DNA from: Dermatemys mawii
Lineage: Eukaryota; Chordata; Testudines; Dermatemydidae
Direction: 5' to 3'
Assembly: GCA_007922305.1 (NCBI GenBank)
Contig: ML677374.1
Span: 11,866,246-11,930,245 of the forward strand
DNA: 64,000 nt
The notes beneath the pieces were generated by a model. The model saw nothing but the letters and a program-made list of their open reading frames with translations. It was not told the DNA's origin and did not search any database. The translations under genes and the position numbers were made by a program. Below are positions 9,086 through 21,390 of the stretch, in pieces. The stretch's first letter is position 1. Every line of letters starts with the position of its first letter.

Positions 9086-10859
9086 AGATATTTTCCACAA
9101 TAGCTTTAAAAGAGGTCTTCAGGTGTGTGCCCTAGGTAGTTGATGGGGTTAATGTGATTTTTCCATAATAAAACTTACATCTTATTTCATTCTATTTGTT
9201 AGGTACAACTGAATGTCCCTTGTCTTAGTTAAGAGCATGTGTGTGTACATATAGAGGAAATTGGATGGTGACAGAAAACCATAAAATCTACCAGCCATGC
9301 CTGAATGAAAGATCCAGATTGCAGTGTATGTATATTTCCCCCTACAGGAAGATTATTACATTAATTAGCCTTAAACTATTTTAAAATAATATGGGTAGAT
9401 GTACTAAATTACTAAGATTCTTGCACTAATAAACTACAGTACCACTCAAGAGCATCAAACTGATTCTTTTGGGACTGGAACTTCATTTGCTGAAGTGCAA
9501 TGAACAGTTATTCAATATCATAAATGAGTTAAAATCATTCTCGGTGCCATAGGGTCACAGAAAGGCAAACATGATCCCAGCTACCGTTAATTTCTGGAGA
9601 CCCCTCTGGGTTTAGCAATGTTAGAGGCAATAAGAAAACTCTCTCACTGGAAAGTGACAATCCAAAACAAAAGGTGTACATAGTTCTGCTACAAAATCAT
9701 AAATTTATCTCTCCCCAAAAGACCCTCCCCAGGCTGAGATGTTTTATCCTGTTCCTTCGAAAGAGAAATCTATGCTACATAAATCAGCTTTGTCATAAAT
9801 ATTCCAACTGCAAGAGGCCAAAAAATATACAATAGGCTGGGTCTCTCAACATGGCATTATTAATGAATTATGATTGAAATATGAGCAGAAAGGGGAACTC
9901 TTCTTTTTAAAAATGGGATATTTTTCTCTTGTTTCTGAAGAATTTTTTTTTTAATTGCACACACAGGGCAACTTGGTTTCAGCTGGCCTAGTTCCATTTG
10001 CAACTTAGCAAAGGCAGAACCATCTTGTTGATATTCTGTGGTATTCAGCATACAGGTTAACACCCAGCTCTGCTTGTGCTGTGTTCCAAGGAAAAACAAT
10101 TCAGGGCTACAGAAAAAAAAAAGTATTCGGTTTCCCTCCTCCAGCCCCATTTTCTACAGATTTGCCTGGACCTCCCCGAGACAAGGTCAGGCCAACCTAC
10201 TCACGAAGGCCAGCCTCAGAGTTTCAGAAACACTAATCTAAAGGGATGCCAAATAAGATTTTCCTGCTGTTGTTTTGTAGTCCATTTTGGTGCAGTGACA
10301 ACAATGGAGAGGAGTCTACAGAATATAGAGTGGGCATGCTTCCAATGCACTCGTAAATTTATACAGATGAGTGTAAATGTCATTTGGTTTGTTAAATTCA
10401 AGTTGGCCTGTTGGTTATTTTCTTTTTTAATTCAATACTAAGTTACGTATGGGGTGAAGGATGAAATGGAGCCTCAGCTCGCCCATCCTCTCCAACTCCC
10501 CAAAAAACTCCAAACTCAAACAAAATGATTCCTGCATCGTCCCTATGGACACAACGTGTCTGATCCCTCAGAAGGCCAACCCTGTATGTTCTTACACAAA
10601 AGAAACTATCTGCTCCTCACATCATTATATCTGACTATCTTCATATTCAAATTGAACTCTGATAGAAACTGGAAGAAAGGGGAAAGGGATGGAGCAGTAT
10701 TGATGAGAACAGCTTGCAGCTGGAAGCCTCAGATAACACTGTTTGTCAGAGTGCTGTCACACAGCTGCTTGCATAATGAGGTAAGAAAGAAAAAAAAAGA
10801 GAGAAGGGCTCTTTCATTTGCTATCAGTACAAATCTCTAAAAGAGATGCATCATTTAGA
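9086..10859. other. Unassigned intron sequence
   Basis: Unique AT-rich DNA with short homopolymers (for example T-run near 9944-9953, A-run near 10112-10122). No gene, SINE or MITE recognised. Confidence 0.4.
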
Positions 10860-11130
10860 AGTAGCCTGACTAATGGTCAAGTTCTAGAGGGATGCAGATG
10901 GAATGTGGAAAATATTCCCAACAAGCAAAGCCCCGGGCTCTCTCATCCTTAGCAGCTAACATACTGCTGCCAATTGGAGTGGACAGCAGAACAAGTTCCT
11001 TTCTCACTGTCATGACTATATAAAACTGGATCTTAGAGGCTAAGCGAGGCTGGGGTTTTAAAGTAGGTCTGCGGTAAAAGGTCTTTGTTAAAATTATGTC
11101 TGTTAAGAAACTCCCCTTCTTCTTCTCCCT
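10860..11130. promoter_or_regulatory. Enhancer-like single-copy block D (candidate)
   Basis: Repeat-free, with CCTGACTAATGG, GGAAAATATTCCC (near-palindrome), TGCCAATTGGAGTGG (CCAAT-like), CATGACTATATAAAAC and AAGGTCTTTGTT (SOX-type ACAAAG on the other strand). Function inferred from composition only. Confidence 0.3.
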
Positions 11131-11162
11131 CCTCCCCACATACAAGACCTGGTTTCTTCTTT

Positions 11163-11245
11163 CACTTAGGCTTATTTTACTCCTGTGGAACTCTACTGAC
11201 TTCAGTAAAGTTCCTCCTGATTTACACCTGTGTGAGATAAGACCT
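11163..11245 (+). repeat. 'ACTCCTGATTTACACC' repeat fragment
   Basis: 'CTACTGACTTCAGTAAAGTTCCTCCTGATTTACACCTGTGTGAGA' type content. The same motif returns at 15855, 24305, 41940 and 42595, so it is an old interspersed repeat common in turtles and archosaurs. Confidence 0.55.
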
Positions 11246-11440
11246 TTAAAAAATGAGTAAGATGAACTCTCTCAATATTTAACTTTATTAAACCCCAAAC
11301 TGAGTTGAAAAAATAAATCCCATTATTCTGGCCACTTTTCCAAAAACCAAAGGAACTCCAACAACTCTGAATTCTTAGCCACATGCTCAGCCACACCAAG
11401 AAACAAGACTGGAGTCTTGGATTGTATCAGAGGAATTATC
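11246..11440. other. Unassigned
   Basis: Nothing recognised; the boundary with the CR1 fragment to the right is approximate. Confidence 0.3.
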
Positions 11441-11625
11441 ACACACATGAGGTCCATCTAGTCCAGTATCCTCTCTCTGACAAGGGTCAATACCAGACGC
11501 TTCAGAGCAAGAGACAAGAAACCCTGAACCAGGTGGTTACAGAAATGCCTGCCCAGAAGGAAAGTTTCTTCCTAACCCCCATCAGATACCCTAATGACCA
11601 ACATCATCAGGCTACCAAAAGAAGT
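11441..11625 (-). mobile_element. CR1 LINE 3' UTR fragment, minus strand
   Basis: 'GAGGTCCATCTAGTCCAGTATCCTCTCTCTGACAAGGGTCAATACCAGACGCTTCAGAGCAAG' and 'AGTTTCTTCCTAACCCCCATCAG' are the reverse complement of a turtle CR1 3' end. The open frame that spans it (11383-11823) is accidental. It lies in the same sense as AUTS2. Confidence 0.75.
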
Positions 11626-13229
11626 GAATTGCAGAACTCAAGTTGCCCCCCTCTCAGTCAGAATGGTGGGCCTCAACTGAACTCAATTGTGGGAGCAGCT
11701 CACATGGAGAAGCCTGTCTCTCTCTTACTGATGATGGGATTCACCCTTGGCTACAACGCTGAAACTAATCCAAATATTTTTATATGCCCGTTCAACCTGT
11801 TTGTGCAGTGTCACAAACAATAATCCTATGTTCTGAACCTAACCACTGGTTAATCATTTGGGCGAGGGAAGAGGAAAATGACAAAGAGAAGCAGAAAGAC
11901 CAAGTTGATTTCCATCCATCAGACAGTTGCAATTTATAAAACTTGTTCTGACAGGTAAAGCAGAGTCCATGCGACATGAAGGAGAGAGGACATAGCACCA
12001 CAGATGTCATCTATTGGTTGTGACCTTTTCTGGAGTAACACGTTATTATGCACACACGGTGTCTATGAAGTTAAGAGGCCAAGTGATGCTCAAGGTACTT
12101 CCTTCCCACCCCTTACCCCCTGTCAAATGTTAATTTCGGCTGAGTGATTTGTAGGGACATGACGAGGATCACAGCTTTCCACAAGAATCTCCTTCATACC
12201 TCCACTGAATTGTGAATAATACTTTTTGTGACTTAAAGGGAGCCATATGGATTATTTTTTCTGTCTCTCTCCATTTCTAAAGCTATCTGAGATGGCTATG
12301 TGATGTTGATGTCTCTCTCTTTTTGCTTTAAATTCTTCATGTGTCACTCCTTTTCAACATTCCATTTAGGTTAGATGCCACTCTCTGTCCTGTCCATCTT
12401 TCATAAATCTTTACCTCCTGCACTTCCCCGTACTGGTTCACTTCAAAAGGGTTTTCCATCTCCCTGAGAAGTGAAACAAGGCCATCCTCCAGACAATTTA
12501 CTAGGCTACTGCTCAGGCAAGAAGATCCCTTGCATGATTTATGTCTGCAACGTTAATTTTCGCAAATACTAGTGCAGAGCAATTTTCTTCTAAAATTTTT
12601 TACCTGTTTCCTTTCACTAATATTCTTCACATAAAAATGGTGTTTTACTAAATATTTTTGCTAATTTGGTACATGTTTTAATTGACTTTTTTGCCTATTG
12701 GCTTATTGTTTTTAAAATAAACCATTCCTAAAACCATTTTTTGTGATAATTGAAAAAAAACACATTGTGACTAAGCCAACCAAAAAAACTCATTTTTTTT
12801 AAAAAGTCTAATTTTTAAAATAAACAAAAAAAACCCCATTCCACTAAATGCACTAAAAATGTAAAACCGAGATGATATAAAACCACTTTGTGGATTTCCA
12901 TGCCCCCTTTTCAACAAGATCTTACAAACCTCAACATCTAAAGGAATCACAGAAGTCCCTGACAAGACCTGTTGTTTACCGCTGATGAAGCTATGTCTCC
13001 AATGCATCTTCTGCTCTCTCTACCAAGGATGGAGCATTACTTGTGGTGAATGATGGGTTCCATTTTTGCCAGGGCAAACCAGACCAATGTGCTTCAGCCT
13101 AGCTTCTCTGATTGGTATGAACTGTACTAGCCAAACCATGGTACAGACTGTCCTGTGTGTAAAACAGCTTTATAACTTGGTCCTTAGAGAGAAAAATTCC
13201 ATTTCATAGAAGTCAGGGAAACTGTATGC
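11626..13229. other. Unassigned AT-rich intron sequence
   Basis: Many A and T runs between 12580 and 12840 (AAAAAACTCATTTTTTTTAAAAAG). No gene or named repeat seen. Confidence 0.4.
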
Positions 13230-13390
13230 TAGACCATGTCTACATTCAGACCTCTGCTGGCTTAGCTACAGCACTAACCAGTGCTCATTTAAGGAGAATT
13301 CTTGTCCTTACCAGTTTCCTGACTCTTCTCTTAACAGTGAGTGTGGCCCTAGTTAACCTTAAGGGCATAACTGGTCTGCATGGAAGTATG
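13230..13390 (+). mobile_element. Truncated GTCTACA-type MITE fragment
   Basis: Starts 'GACCATGTCTACATTCAGACC', like the left end of the MITE at 2456, and includes 'GCTGGCTTAGCTACAGCACTAACC'. The right terminus is not found. Confidence 0.4.
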
Positions 13391-14229
13391 ATTTAGGTTC
13401 TGGTTAGCTCGAATACTCACTTAATCTCTCATTCTGGAACAAACAGGGGTCCACATGTTCTCTTTTCACCACTGCTGTCTGAAGAATTTGGGACCAAATT
13501 CAAGGAGCCAGCCAAAATGGGACCATATGGAATGAGAGAATGACTAAATGCAAAGTCAGCTTGTTCCTTTGCAAAATACATATGCATCCTCTGGAAAATA
13601 AGGGTGCAGCGCTGGGGGAGGAAGGAGCTGGGAGGAGCTCTGCACATCATTCTTCATAATCACCTGCCTTTCCTCTCAAAAAACATAGCTCCACTGCAGA
13701 AAATGTAATGGATACTCAGTTCTGCCTTACATAGCATTAGCTCTTGCTGTGCACTCCCAAAGGAGACATTCAGAGGTAGCAGCAAAGTTTCCTGACTAGG
13801 AGTTTGTTGCAGGGGAGCACAAAGTGGGTGTTCTTCTATGCAGCTTCCTGAGGCTTTTGAGGTTGCAAGTTGGCTGCCAGAGGAACCCTGGCCTCTGCAT
13901 CCTTTTTTGAATCCTTACACACATCGGGGCTGGGAAATGTGTAGACACCACAGTTCCAATGAAACGGCATATTTTGGATATTAGTGTGTCTGCCCATCCA
14001 TGTGATTTTGCACTCTGGGGAAGCAAGCACATGGATGTTAGCAGGTGGGGTGCATCTACTTTGTGAGACCCTGAGTGAAAACCTTAAAGACCCTTTGTCA
14101 TATTCCCCATCCCTGGTTCAAAACTAAATAAATCATTTAGTCAAACAGATCCCTACTGGTGGGTAAGAACAGACCAAATTCTCTGCCTTGCCGGAGTCAG
14201 TTTCTATGGCAGCAGAAACCTAACAAAGC
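13391..14229. other. Unassigned intron sequence
   Basis: No gene, repeat or motif cluster recognised. Confidence 0.4.
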
Positions 14230-14720
14230 CCAAAGTTACCTTGGCAGCCATAATTTACAACAGCATTTAAGTGACTGTAATCAGAAGTGTGAACACTCCC
14301 CTCCTTATCTGGCACAAATCATCAGCATTCTAATTATTCACACATTTTGGCGAGCAGTACGGTGTTCCCCTACCATGCTTCTAATCCCCAAAGATCAGTT
14401 AAAATAAATGAAAGAGAGAATCAAAAGGCACTTAAAAATGCAACAATCATCCAAACGGGTTTGAACAGATTCCAGATTATTAGTGGTTGAAGTTGACTAG
14501 CACTTAAAATAAGGCCTTCCCTTCTCCTCCTCACCTCAAGTCACCTTCTGTTTTTAAGGAAGCGGTCTGATATCTAGACTTCAAAGGTATAACACAGTCA
14601 AACCCTTCTCCTATTGAATAATTTCTGCTGAAACTTTGCTCTTTGTATGTGAATTTATTAGCTGCAGCCATAAGCTACAATCCTTGACACCTCATAAGAT
14701 AAGCAGGGACAGCCTAGGAT
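14230..14720. promoter_or_regulatory. Enhancer-like single-copy block E (candidate)
   Basis: Repeat-free with CCATAATTTACAACAGC, GTGACTGTAATCAG, CTTATCTGGC (GATA-type), ATTCTAATTATTCACAC, TTGGCGAGCAGTACGG and TCCAGATTATTAGTGG. A motif-rich single-copy stretch; conservation untested. Confidence 0.3.
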
Positions 14721-15316
14721 AGAAAACATCTAAGGAACACCTTTGTGATGAAGGAAATGGTGCTGGAAAAGGTTTGCCTCTTTCCCATAGTCTGTACTAA
14801 ACCCATGCCCCAGCAATAAGAAATGGGTTGCCATTTTACAGATGAGAAGTAACACCAAAGTCTGTTCCAAATTTATGGTGATTAAAATTATGATAGTGTT
14901 TCTATTAGATGATTCCATCTTTAAACTGCATATTAAACATCTGTGGAAGAACTGACTTTTTGCCCCAATATCCTTTAAGTCTACTTGCTTTCCACAGAGA
15001 TTTTCTGCTAGCCACCTCTCTGAATGTCAGTGCAAACAGTAACGCAACCCACAACACATGTTCTGGTGGCTAGGTCTTAAACTAGATTGTTAGCAGGACT
15101 GCATGCTATTTCACCAACAAGTTATGCAGTAGCAATTCCTCTCCAACCACTGGAGTCATCCCCACCCTAGCAGTCTCTCACTCTTTCCCGTCTAAAATTT
15201 TCTGCTCCAACTGCTACCCTTGACCCAGAAGGCAGAGTTGGGAATAAACTATAACCTTTCCTCTTCAAGTAGTTTAGCATTTAAATCCCACAGCAGATTT
15301 TCTGCTGCCTCCTAAC
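14721..15316. other. Unassigned intron sequence
   Basis: Nothing recognised. Confidence 0.35.
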
Positions 15317-15342
15317 ATTACACACACACACACACACACATT
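15317..15342. repeat. (CA)n microsatellite
   Basis: About twelve CA units in an uninterrupted run between AACATTA and TTCTAACG. Confidence 0.9.
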
Positions 15343-16199
15343 CTAACGCTTTTAAAATTTGACTGAGACTTTTTCAACAAGCTATTCATGAGAGAAAACA
15401 CTGCTTTATATTGAGTAAGGCTTCCTCCCCGACTCCTCCAACTGACTCCTAGGTGCCCTGTGCAACTATGATATTTTTGTTACTTGAATCGGCATCATAC
15501 CAATAAAAACAACACTCACGCGTATCTATTTACATTACATACTCCCACCATTTATGTGCTTCTGTGTTCCAGGGGAACATTAACCGAGTAAAAAGTGTTG
15601 ATGTTTCACGCACGTGAAATAACACAGTGGAGGTGAGCTTTTCAAAATGACTTTTTCTTAGGGTGTCATTGTGGAAACTGGCCAACATAATCTCCAGGAC
15701 TCTAACACTGGGGAGAAGAAGTAACAGTCATGGTAAAATACATAAATAAATAAATGAAAAATAGAGTGAAAATACTCAAATTTCATCTCTCACCAAACCA
15801 TTAATAAAAAGGAAGTTTTTCTGCCTTTTCCAGGCATGCAAACACAGTTTCTCAGCTGCTGTAAATTAGTATAGCTCCACTGACTTCAAAAAGACTAGGT
15901 TGATTTACCCCCACTAAGGTAGAACATTCTGTATTTGAAACCTTGTTGGGTAAGAGAGAGATGGGAAACTACTGAAAAGTGTGATATGGGTCATGTCATT
16001 TATAGTTCACTGATGACTACAAGTCTATCTTAGAACGCGGTTCCAAGCAAAGAACGAAACAGGAAAAACAAAAAAACGAAGAAGAAAAAAATGTGATAAA
16101 AACAGTGAGATGAAGTTGTGACAAACAGTGCAATTTTCTGCAAAAAGCTTACTGAATTAAGTTTAATGTCTTTAATTAAAGGAAGGGACTTTCTGTATG
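15343..16199. other. Unassigned intron sequence with a short repeat fragment
   Basis: 15855-15912 carries 'GCTGTAAATTAGTATAGCTCCACTGACTTC', a fragment of the 'CTCCTGATTTACACC' family. 15605-15620 has a TTTCACGCACGTGAAA near-palindrome with an E-box/XRE-like core. Otherwise unassigned. Confidence 0.4.
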
Positions 16200-17130
16200 C
16201 TTGCGGACCTGGGAAAGGAAAATACAGCTCTCTAAGAACTGAGAACAGTGGGTGATTAGTCCAAGTATGTCTGTTTGTAACATCTCCAGAGAAGCACTGC
16301 CCCTAGAGACGTTGCATAAACTAGTTCACTCTGGAGCCTCCAGGGATCAACAGATAAAGAAAGGATTTTTGGTTAAACAGCCTGGTAGTCAGCTGACTAA
16401 TGGCTTTTTTCCTGATCCAGCAAACAGAGAGGACTTCTGGTCCCCAATCCTTAGGGAAGGGATGGAAGGATTTTGGCCTACTGAGGCCCCGTAAGACTGT
16501 ATTTGCTCTGAGCAAAGGTGTTATGAGCTTGAAACACAGGAAAACCCTTGCCTGGGGTCTGAGCTCACGTTAGGGATCTCTGGCAAGCCTATTAGCATGC
16601 GGGTAGGTTCTTTTATTATTGTTTTTAATATGTTTTCTCTATGCTGATTTTACCATAAGAATAAAATGCGTTTGCTTACAAAGAGCTCTGTGGTAGATGA
16701 ACTGTGGCACTTACACTGTTAGTATCTCTGAAGAGAGGGCAAAAGAGGCCTGCTTAGGCAGTCTGCCTTTTGCTGGTTATATCACAGTGTGGGCAGGGAA
16801 CCGTTCAGTCTCAAAATACCTGGTAGGAAGGGAGAGAGACATGTCACCACCCAAGAGAGCTAATGTTTGGGGAGCTGGAAAACTAGACTGGGTGTCCTTG
16901 CTGCAAGGAGAATACAGATGCAGTTGCTCTGAACTGTGACAACAGCTACACTTCCTATTTGCATATAGTATGAACTGTGTAAACAAGAGGCCCTGATCTT
17001 CTTGGTGGGTCTCAATGAGGTCTTTTTTGTCTGGCAGTTCTGGTTAAATGGATCTGAATGTGCCAAGGAAAAAGAAAAGAAAATGACTTTCCACTCCATG
17101 TTACCTTTGAAAATCAGATAGTAAAAGAAT
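16200..17130 (+). repeat. Possible LTR- or transcript-derived repeat (unclassified)
   Basis: 'CTGATTTTACCATAAGAATAAAATGCGTTTGCTTACAAAGAGCTCTGTGGTA' at about 16645-16695 looks like a polyadenylation-signal region of a turtle repeat I have seen in similar form. The flanks 'TGAGCTCACGTTAGGGATCTC' and 'GGTCACC'-like blocks are not diagnostic. I cannot define ends or target duplications, so classification is open. Confidence 0.3.
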
Positions 17131-17139
17131 ACATTTGTA

Positions 17140-17690
17140 AATATTCTGGGCTGGCGGGTGCAGGCTCTGGGGTGGGGCCGGGGATGACGGGTTTGGCATG
17201 CAGGAGGGGGCTCCAGGTTTGGGAGGGGCTCAGGGCAGTGGCAGGTGGTTGGGGTGCAGGCTTACCTCGGGCAGCTTCCAGTCAATGGCACAGTAGGGAG
17301 AGGCTTCCTGCCTGTCCTGATACTGTGGAGCATGCTGTGCCCTGGAAGCGGCCAGCAGCAGGTCTGCCTCCTAAGCGGAGGCATGCAAGCAGCTCTGCAA
17401 GGCTCTTGCCAGTGGGCATCACCACCCCAGCTCCTGGCCAGTGGGCATGCGGAGCAGGTGCTCAGGTCAAGGGCAGCATACAGAGCTCTGTGGACCCCCC
17501 ATCGAGGAGCCAGACCTACTGCTGGCCACTTCTGGGGAGCAGCCCGGTGTCAGAACAGGTAGGGACTAGCCTGGCTTAGCTGGGCAGCACTGCCAATGGG
17601 ACTTTTAACGGCTCAGTCGGCGGTGCTGACCACGACCCAGTGCCTTCCATTCTGCGAACCAGTACTGGGTCACGACCATTGGACTAAGGG
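17140..17690 (+). mobile_element. GC-rich hAT-like turtle repeat
   Basis: A sudden GC-rich block in AT-rich intron: repeated 'GGGGTGCAGG..GGGCTCAGGG' units at 17160-17260 and 'CCAATGGGACTTTTAACGGC'. The end 'GTACTGGGTCACGACCATTGGACTA' is like the hAT-type terminus '..GGGTCGCGACCCAC..'. The left terminus is missing. GC content comes from the repeat, not from a CpG-island promoter. The open frames in it are accidental. Confidence 0.55.
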
Positions 17691-18769
17691 AGTCTATAGA
17701 CTATAATGGGTAATGGTTTGGATCTTCGTTGGCATAAAGCAGGTCACAATAAAACATTTTTTCCAAAGCAATAAAGTTAAATTCCACTCTTGCAAGGAGA
17801 AAAAAAGAGCAGGAAGAGAGAGAAAAATCATACTTGTGCTATTTGACTAAAAAATGCAAACGTTATTATAATTTATTCATTAAATGCAGACTGATGTAGA
17901 AGCTAGTGACTCTGATACTACCAAGAGAGAGTTAAGCTTCTAGGACTTTCCTCTCAATGATGAACAAGCAGAAGAGAAACTATGCTGAATCCTGAAATGG
18001 GGTATATTGGTTTCACTATCGACCAGTGTCTCCTTGTAGCATTGGATACTTCTTATCTTGGACTCTATCAGCTGCTGCTGGCTAGCTGTGCATTTCTGGG
18101 TGCATTTCAGTTTAAAGTGCTGGCATTGACCTAATCAGCCCTAAAAGGTTTAGCACCTTCCTACCTGTGAGACTCTCATTTTCCCCATGACATACTGCCC
18201 TTGATACATCACTCAGGATGGGGTATAGAGGTGATAGGAACACGGTAAAATAGCACGCTACTCCACCTATCTACTATTGGCATAAAGTACTTATGGAATT
18301 TACAATGGTGGTGTAAGTAACAGCAACCTTTAGGATGTTCCAGCTGTAGATGGGGCTAGGAATCAAGGAATTGTACAAAAGAGAGAACTGAGTCTCCTGG
18401 TGATATGTAAGAGTCTGAAACTGTGGATACCCACTATTCCATGCAGTCCCTATTACTGTCACAAATCCCATGGACTTCAACAGGATTATTCATGGTAGTA
18501 TGCACTATGCCCGGTGATAATGCAAGGATCAGGCTCTCAAATTGCACAGCTCTACCAGACCAATTTTTCTTTTCTTTTGTTTCTTCCTTCCTTCCTTCCT
18601 TTCCCCACTTGCTCCACCGCCTCCAGAAACCTAGGGAAATGTATTTGTGAGATGTCACTTGCAGATTGCAAAACTCGAACCAGAGCAATATACATCCCTA
18701 TATTTGCAGCAAAGGTTTTTATTCCAAGATCCTGTCAGAGAGATTTATTCAATGATCTCCTCTAATCTC
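17691..18769. other. Unassigned, with two small repeats
   Basis: 18465-18535 has 'CATGGACTTCAACAGGATTATTCATGG...TGCAAGGATCAGG', a fragment of the 'CAATGGGACTATTCAT' palindromic family. 18583-18603 is a (TTCC)n run. The rest is unassigned. Confidence 0.4.
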
Positions 18770-19690
18770 TTTGGAGATAATTATGCTTGAATGTCTCCCT
18801 GAACTTTGTGCGTTGCAAGGGCAACTTTGCAGCCGCAGAGACACCGCAAGACTCTCACTAATAGAAGCTCCCCCTGGGGGTACAAGAGACTGTTAGTACC
18901 TGGCCTCCTCCTATACCACATAGGAGGTAGCTAACTGATCTGTGTTAAACAAATGGACGTGATCACAAAGCAGGCTGCACTTTGTCATATTATAAAGTTT
19001 TAAACCACCACTGCCTTTTTGTCTATGGAAGAGGCTTGCTTGCCTGCCTGCCTATTTTTTTGTTCTAACTTAGCAAATGCTATAGTGCACACTCATTTTC
19101 CATTTTAATAGCTAAATATATGCATGCAGAAAGCATCCTAATTACTGCTTTCCTTGCAGACACAGCCATTTCCTTGGGTTTTTATTGCCATTAGTTTTCC
19201 TCACCGATTTATCCTTAGCTACTCTCTTTGCATCTTCCTTGCCTCCCCTGAGTCCTTTCCTCCTCGCTTCTCAAGACTTGTCAGCATGCCTCCAATCCCC
19301 AGGAGAGATTGAAGGCCTTGTAAAACCCACTGCGCAAACAAGCATTCCTGTTCATTTATAACATTTAGCATGCGCACTTCCACACTCATCAGAACCAAGC
19401 CTGAGCTCGCTAAGTCATTTCCCTCTCCCAATTACAAATTAGTCCATTAGGCTGTCTGCAGTAGGCCCTCTGCTGCATCTTGGTAATGGCTTCTGAGATT
19501 TCCATCATAATCGTAATGTCTCCCTGCGCAGCCATGAGGGCAGATGGAGGCCGCTCGTGGGTAATGAGGTATCACACTACCAAAGGGCACAGCTCTGGGC
19601 TCATTATTTAGTCTTGGCTGTTTTGTGAAAACAACAACAAAGGTAAAATGCTGAAGGGAACACTTTAGCATATTAAATTAACACTTCTTG
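18770..19690. promoter_or_regulatory. Enhancer-like single-copy block F (candidate, large)
   Basis: The longest repeat-free, motif-rich stretch in the left half. It includes GGAGATAATTATGC, GCATCCTAATTACTGC, TTTCCATTTTAATAGC, ATTACAAATTAGTCCATTAGG, TTAGCATGCGCAC, CATAATCGTAATG and GGGTAATGAGG, plus AACAACAAAGG (SOX-type). Small TGCC and pyrimidine repeats (19033-19052) interrupt it. Regulatory role is inferred. Confidence 0.4.
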
Positions 19691-19864
19691 AAATTTCTCT
19701 CTGTAAACATGCCATATTTTTTCTTTATGAAACATCCCATGTGTCTGTGTGCCACATATGGGACGGGGGAGGAGGGAGGGAACTAAAGATATTGTATTGG
19801 CATATTCCACAATACACTTGAGAACCCCCCGTACTGTGAGATACTGGGGGAAACAGACCAGGAT

Positions 19865-20125
19865 TTTCAAAAGGGCTCACAATCCACAATTGGGCCAGAT
19901 TTTCAAGAGCTTGGCATGTTGGGCTTGCTGGAAAAACTGGTCATAACAGTCATCCTGGGAGCTGCTGAGTGCAGAATACTTGTGAGAATCTAATCTTTTG
20001 TTTAGGTGCCTAAATGGGAGCTGAGCTCTTTGGAAAATCTGGCCCCAATTCTGGGTACAGAGCACTTGAAAACCTGGCCCCATATGCTGCAATATTCCGA
20101 GTACTAGTATCCTTAAGATGTCCAC
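19865..20125 (+). repeat. 'GCCAGATTTTCAARAGC' repeat, tandemly diverged
   Basis: Units 'CACAATTGGGCCAGATTTTCAAGAGCTTGGCA', 'TGGGAGCTGAGCTCTTTGGAAAATCTGGCCCCA' and 'GAGCACTTGAAAACCTGGCCCC' are direct and inverted versions of one motif. The family also occurs at 24590, 35290, 45245, 49945, 61575 and 62780. Confidence 0.65.
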
Positions 20126-21340
20126 ATTTTTCACCATGCTCCACAAATTTAATGGAGGCTCCATATGTGAAGCCCTGTGGAACTAACTGTGCTTAACATG
20201 ACTTTGGTTTTCCAGATGATTTCAGCAGCAAGGGGTCTGTGCACATGATAATGGCTCCGTCTCACCTACAAAATAATGTAGGGGGACACGTAGCCTGGCA
20301 GCTGAGTAACATATTTCTATGACAAGAAGGTTAAAATCAATATTCGTTAGACATGCCCCAAACATTGCTACTCTCTTTAGATTTTGTATATAAATGTGTG
20401 AACTGCTATTGATTTTCCCTCCTTCTTAGTGGCACACTACTCTTCCAGATACTGAATCCTTCTGGATCCTGGAAGTTTTAGCTCTGATTGCGCCTAAATC
20501 GAGGAGAAGGATTTATTCATTTTCCTGGTTAGTTTTGCAATTTGAGATGAAGCAAACTTAGGCAGGACACTAGAGAGTTTCAAATGTGAAGTTGCAATCT
20601 GGGCAGTATCTTGGAACTTAATTCTTTTGTTGTGGTATGCTTATTTTCTTTTTTATTAGTAGGTTGGTCACTTTAAAAAAAAACTATCATTCACTTATTT
20701 AAAGAATGAATTTCTACAAGAATAGAATGAGCCTAGAGGTTTCAAAATCTGCAGAGATTGCCCCAAGTCTTAGCCAAAGCAAAAGCCACCAAAATCCAAT
20801 CAATCCACCAATATAAGGGACAATATTTATATTACCTGGATTCTCTCTCACCTTAGAACTTCTCTTATGGCATGGGTTGTAGTGTGTGAGTTTCTAAAAA
20901 CAGCAAAGGAAGAACAATCTAAAAATCAGATAGGTCTCTTCCGCAAGTATGATACTGGAGTTAGATGTTGGATCAGATGTCACCTTCTTCCACAGCAGTG
21001 CTACCCAAAGCACAACACATTCCAGGAGATCTCCCTGACATAGCTGAGAACCTTCTCCTATGCCCTCTTCTTAAACACCTTAACAAGACATTCATACTCT
21101 CCATGCAGAAACACATTTCAAAAGCATTAACATAATGATTGAACGTTCAAAAATGTGTTCCAGAAATAAAGCACTTCTTTAAAACCCCTCCCCCAAAACA
21201 GAAAAAACACCTCAATTCCCTGAGGTTCGAGGTGTGCAGTTATGAAGTTAGCAGTTGGGGTGTAATCCGATTCTGCTTTGCTGAGCAGTAAAATGTGAAT
21301 TTACGATCTGGTTTTTGTTAAATTCCGATAAAGACTTTTG
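20126..21340. other. Unassigned intron sequence
   Basis: No gene or repeat recognised. Confidence 0.35.
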
Positions 21341-21390
21341 AAAATGAAAAGGATGGATGGGAGGGAGGGGGGAGGAGGGAGGGGAAGGGA
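21341..21390. repeat. Purine-rich GGGA/GGA low-complexity tract
   Basis: GGATGGATGGGAGGGAGGGG followed by GGAGGAGGGAGGGGAAGGG; a polypurine run able to form triplex or G-quadruplex DNA. Confidence 0.8.

Noticed and set aside
11383..11823. 146-codon open frame as a gene
   Set aside because: It covers an antisense CR1 3' UTR fragment, which is non-coding.
17058..17579. 173-codon open frame as a gene
   Set aside because: It runs through the GC-rich hAT-like repeat, where stops are rare because of composition; a second long frame overlaps it (17245-17562) and neither has a domain.
17140..17640. CpG-island promoter
   Set aside because: The GC richness is built of repeated GGGGTGCAGG-type units and relatively few CpGs; it is best explained as a mobile element.
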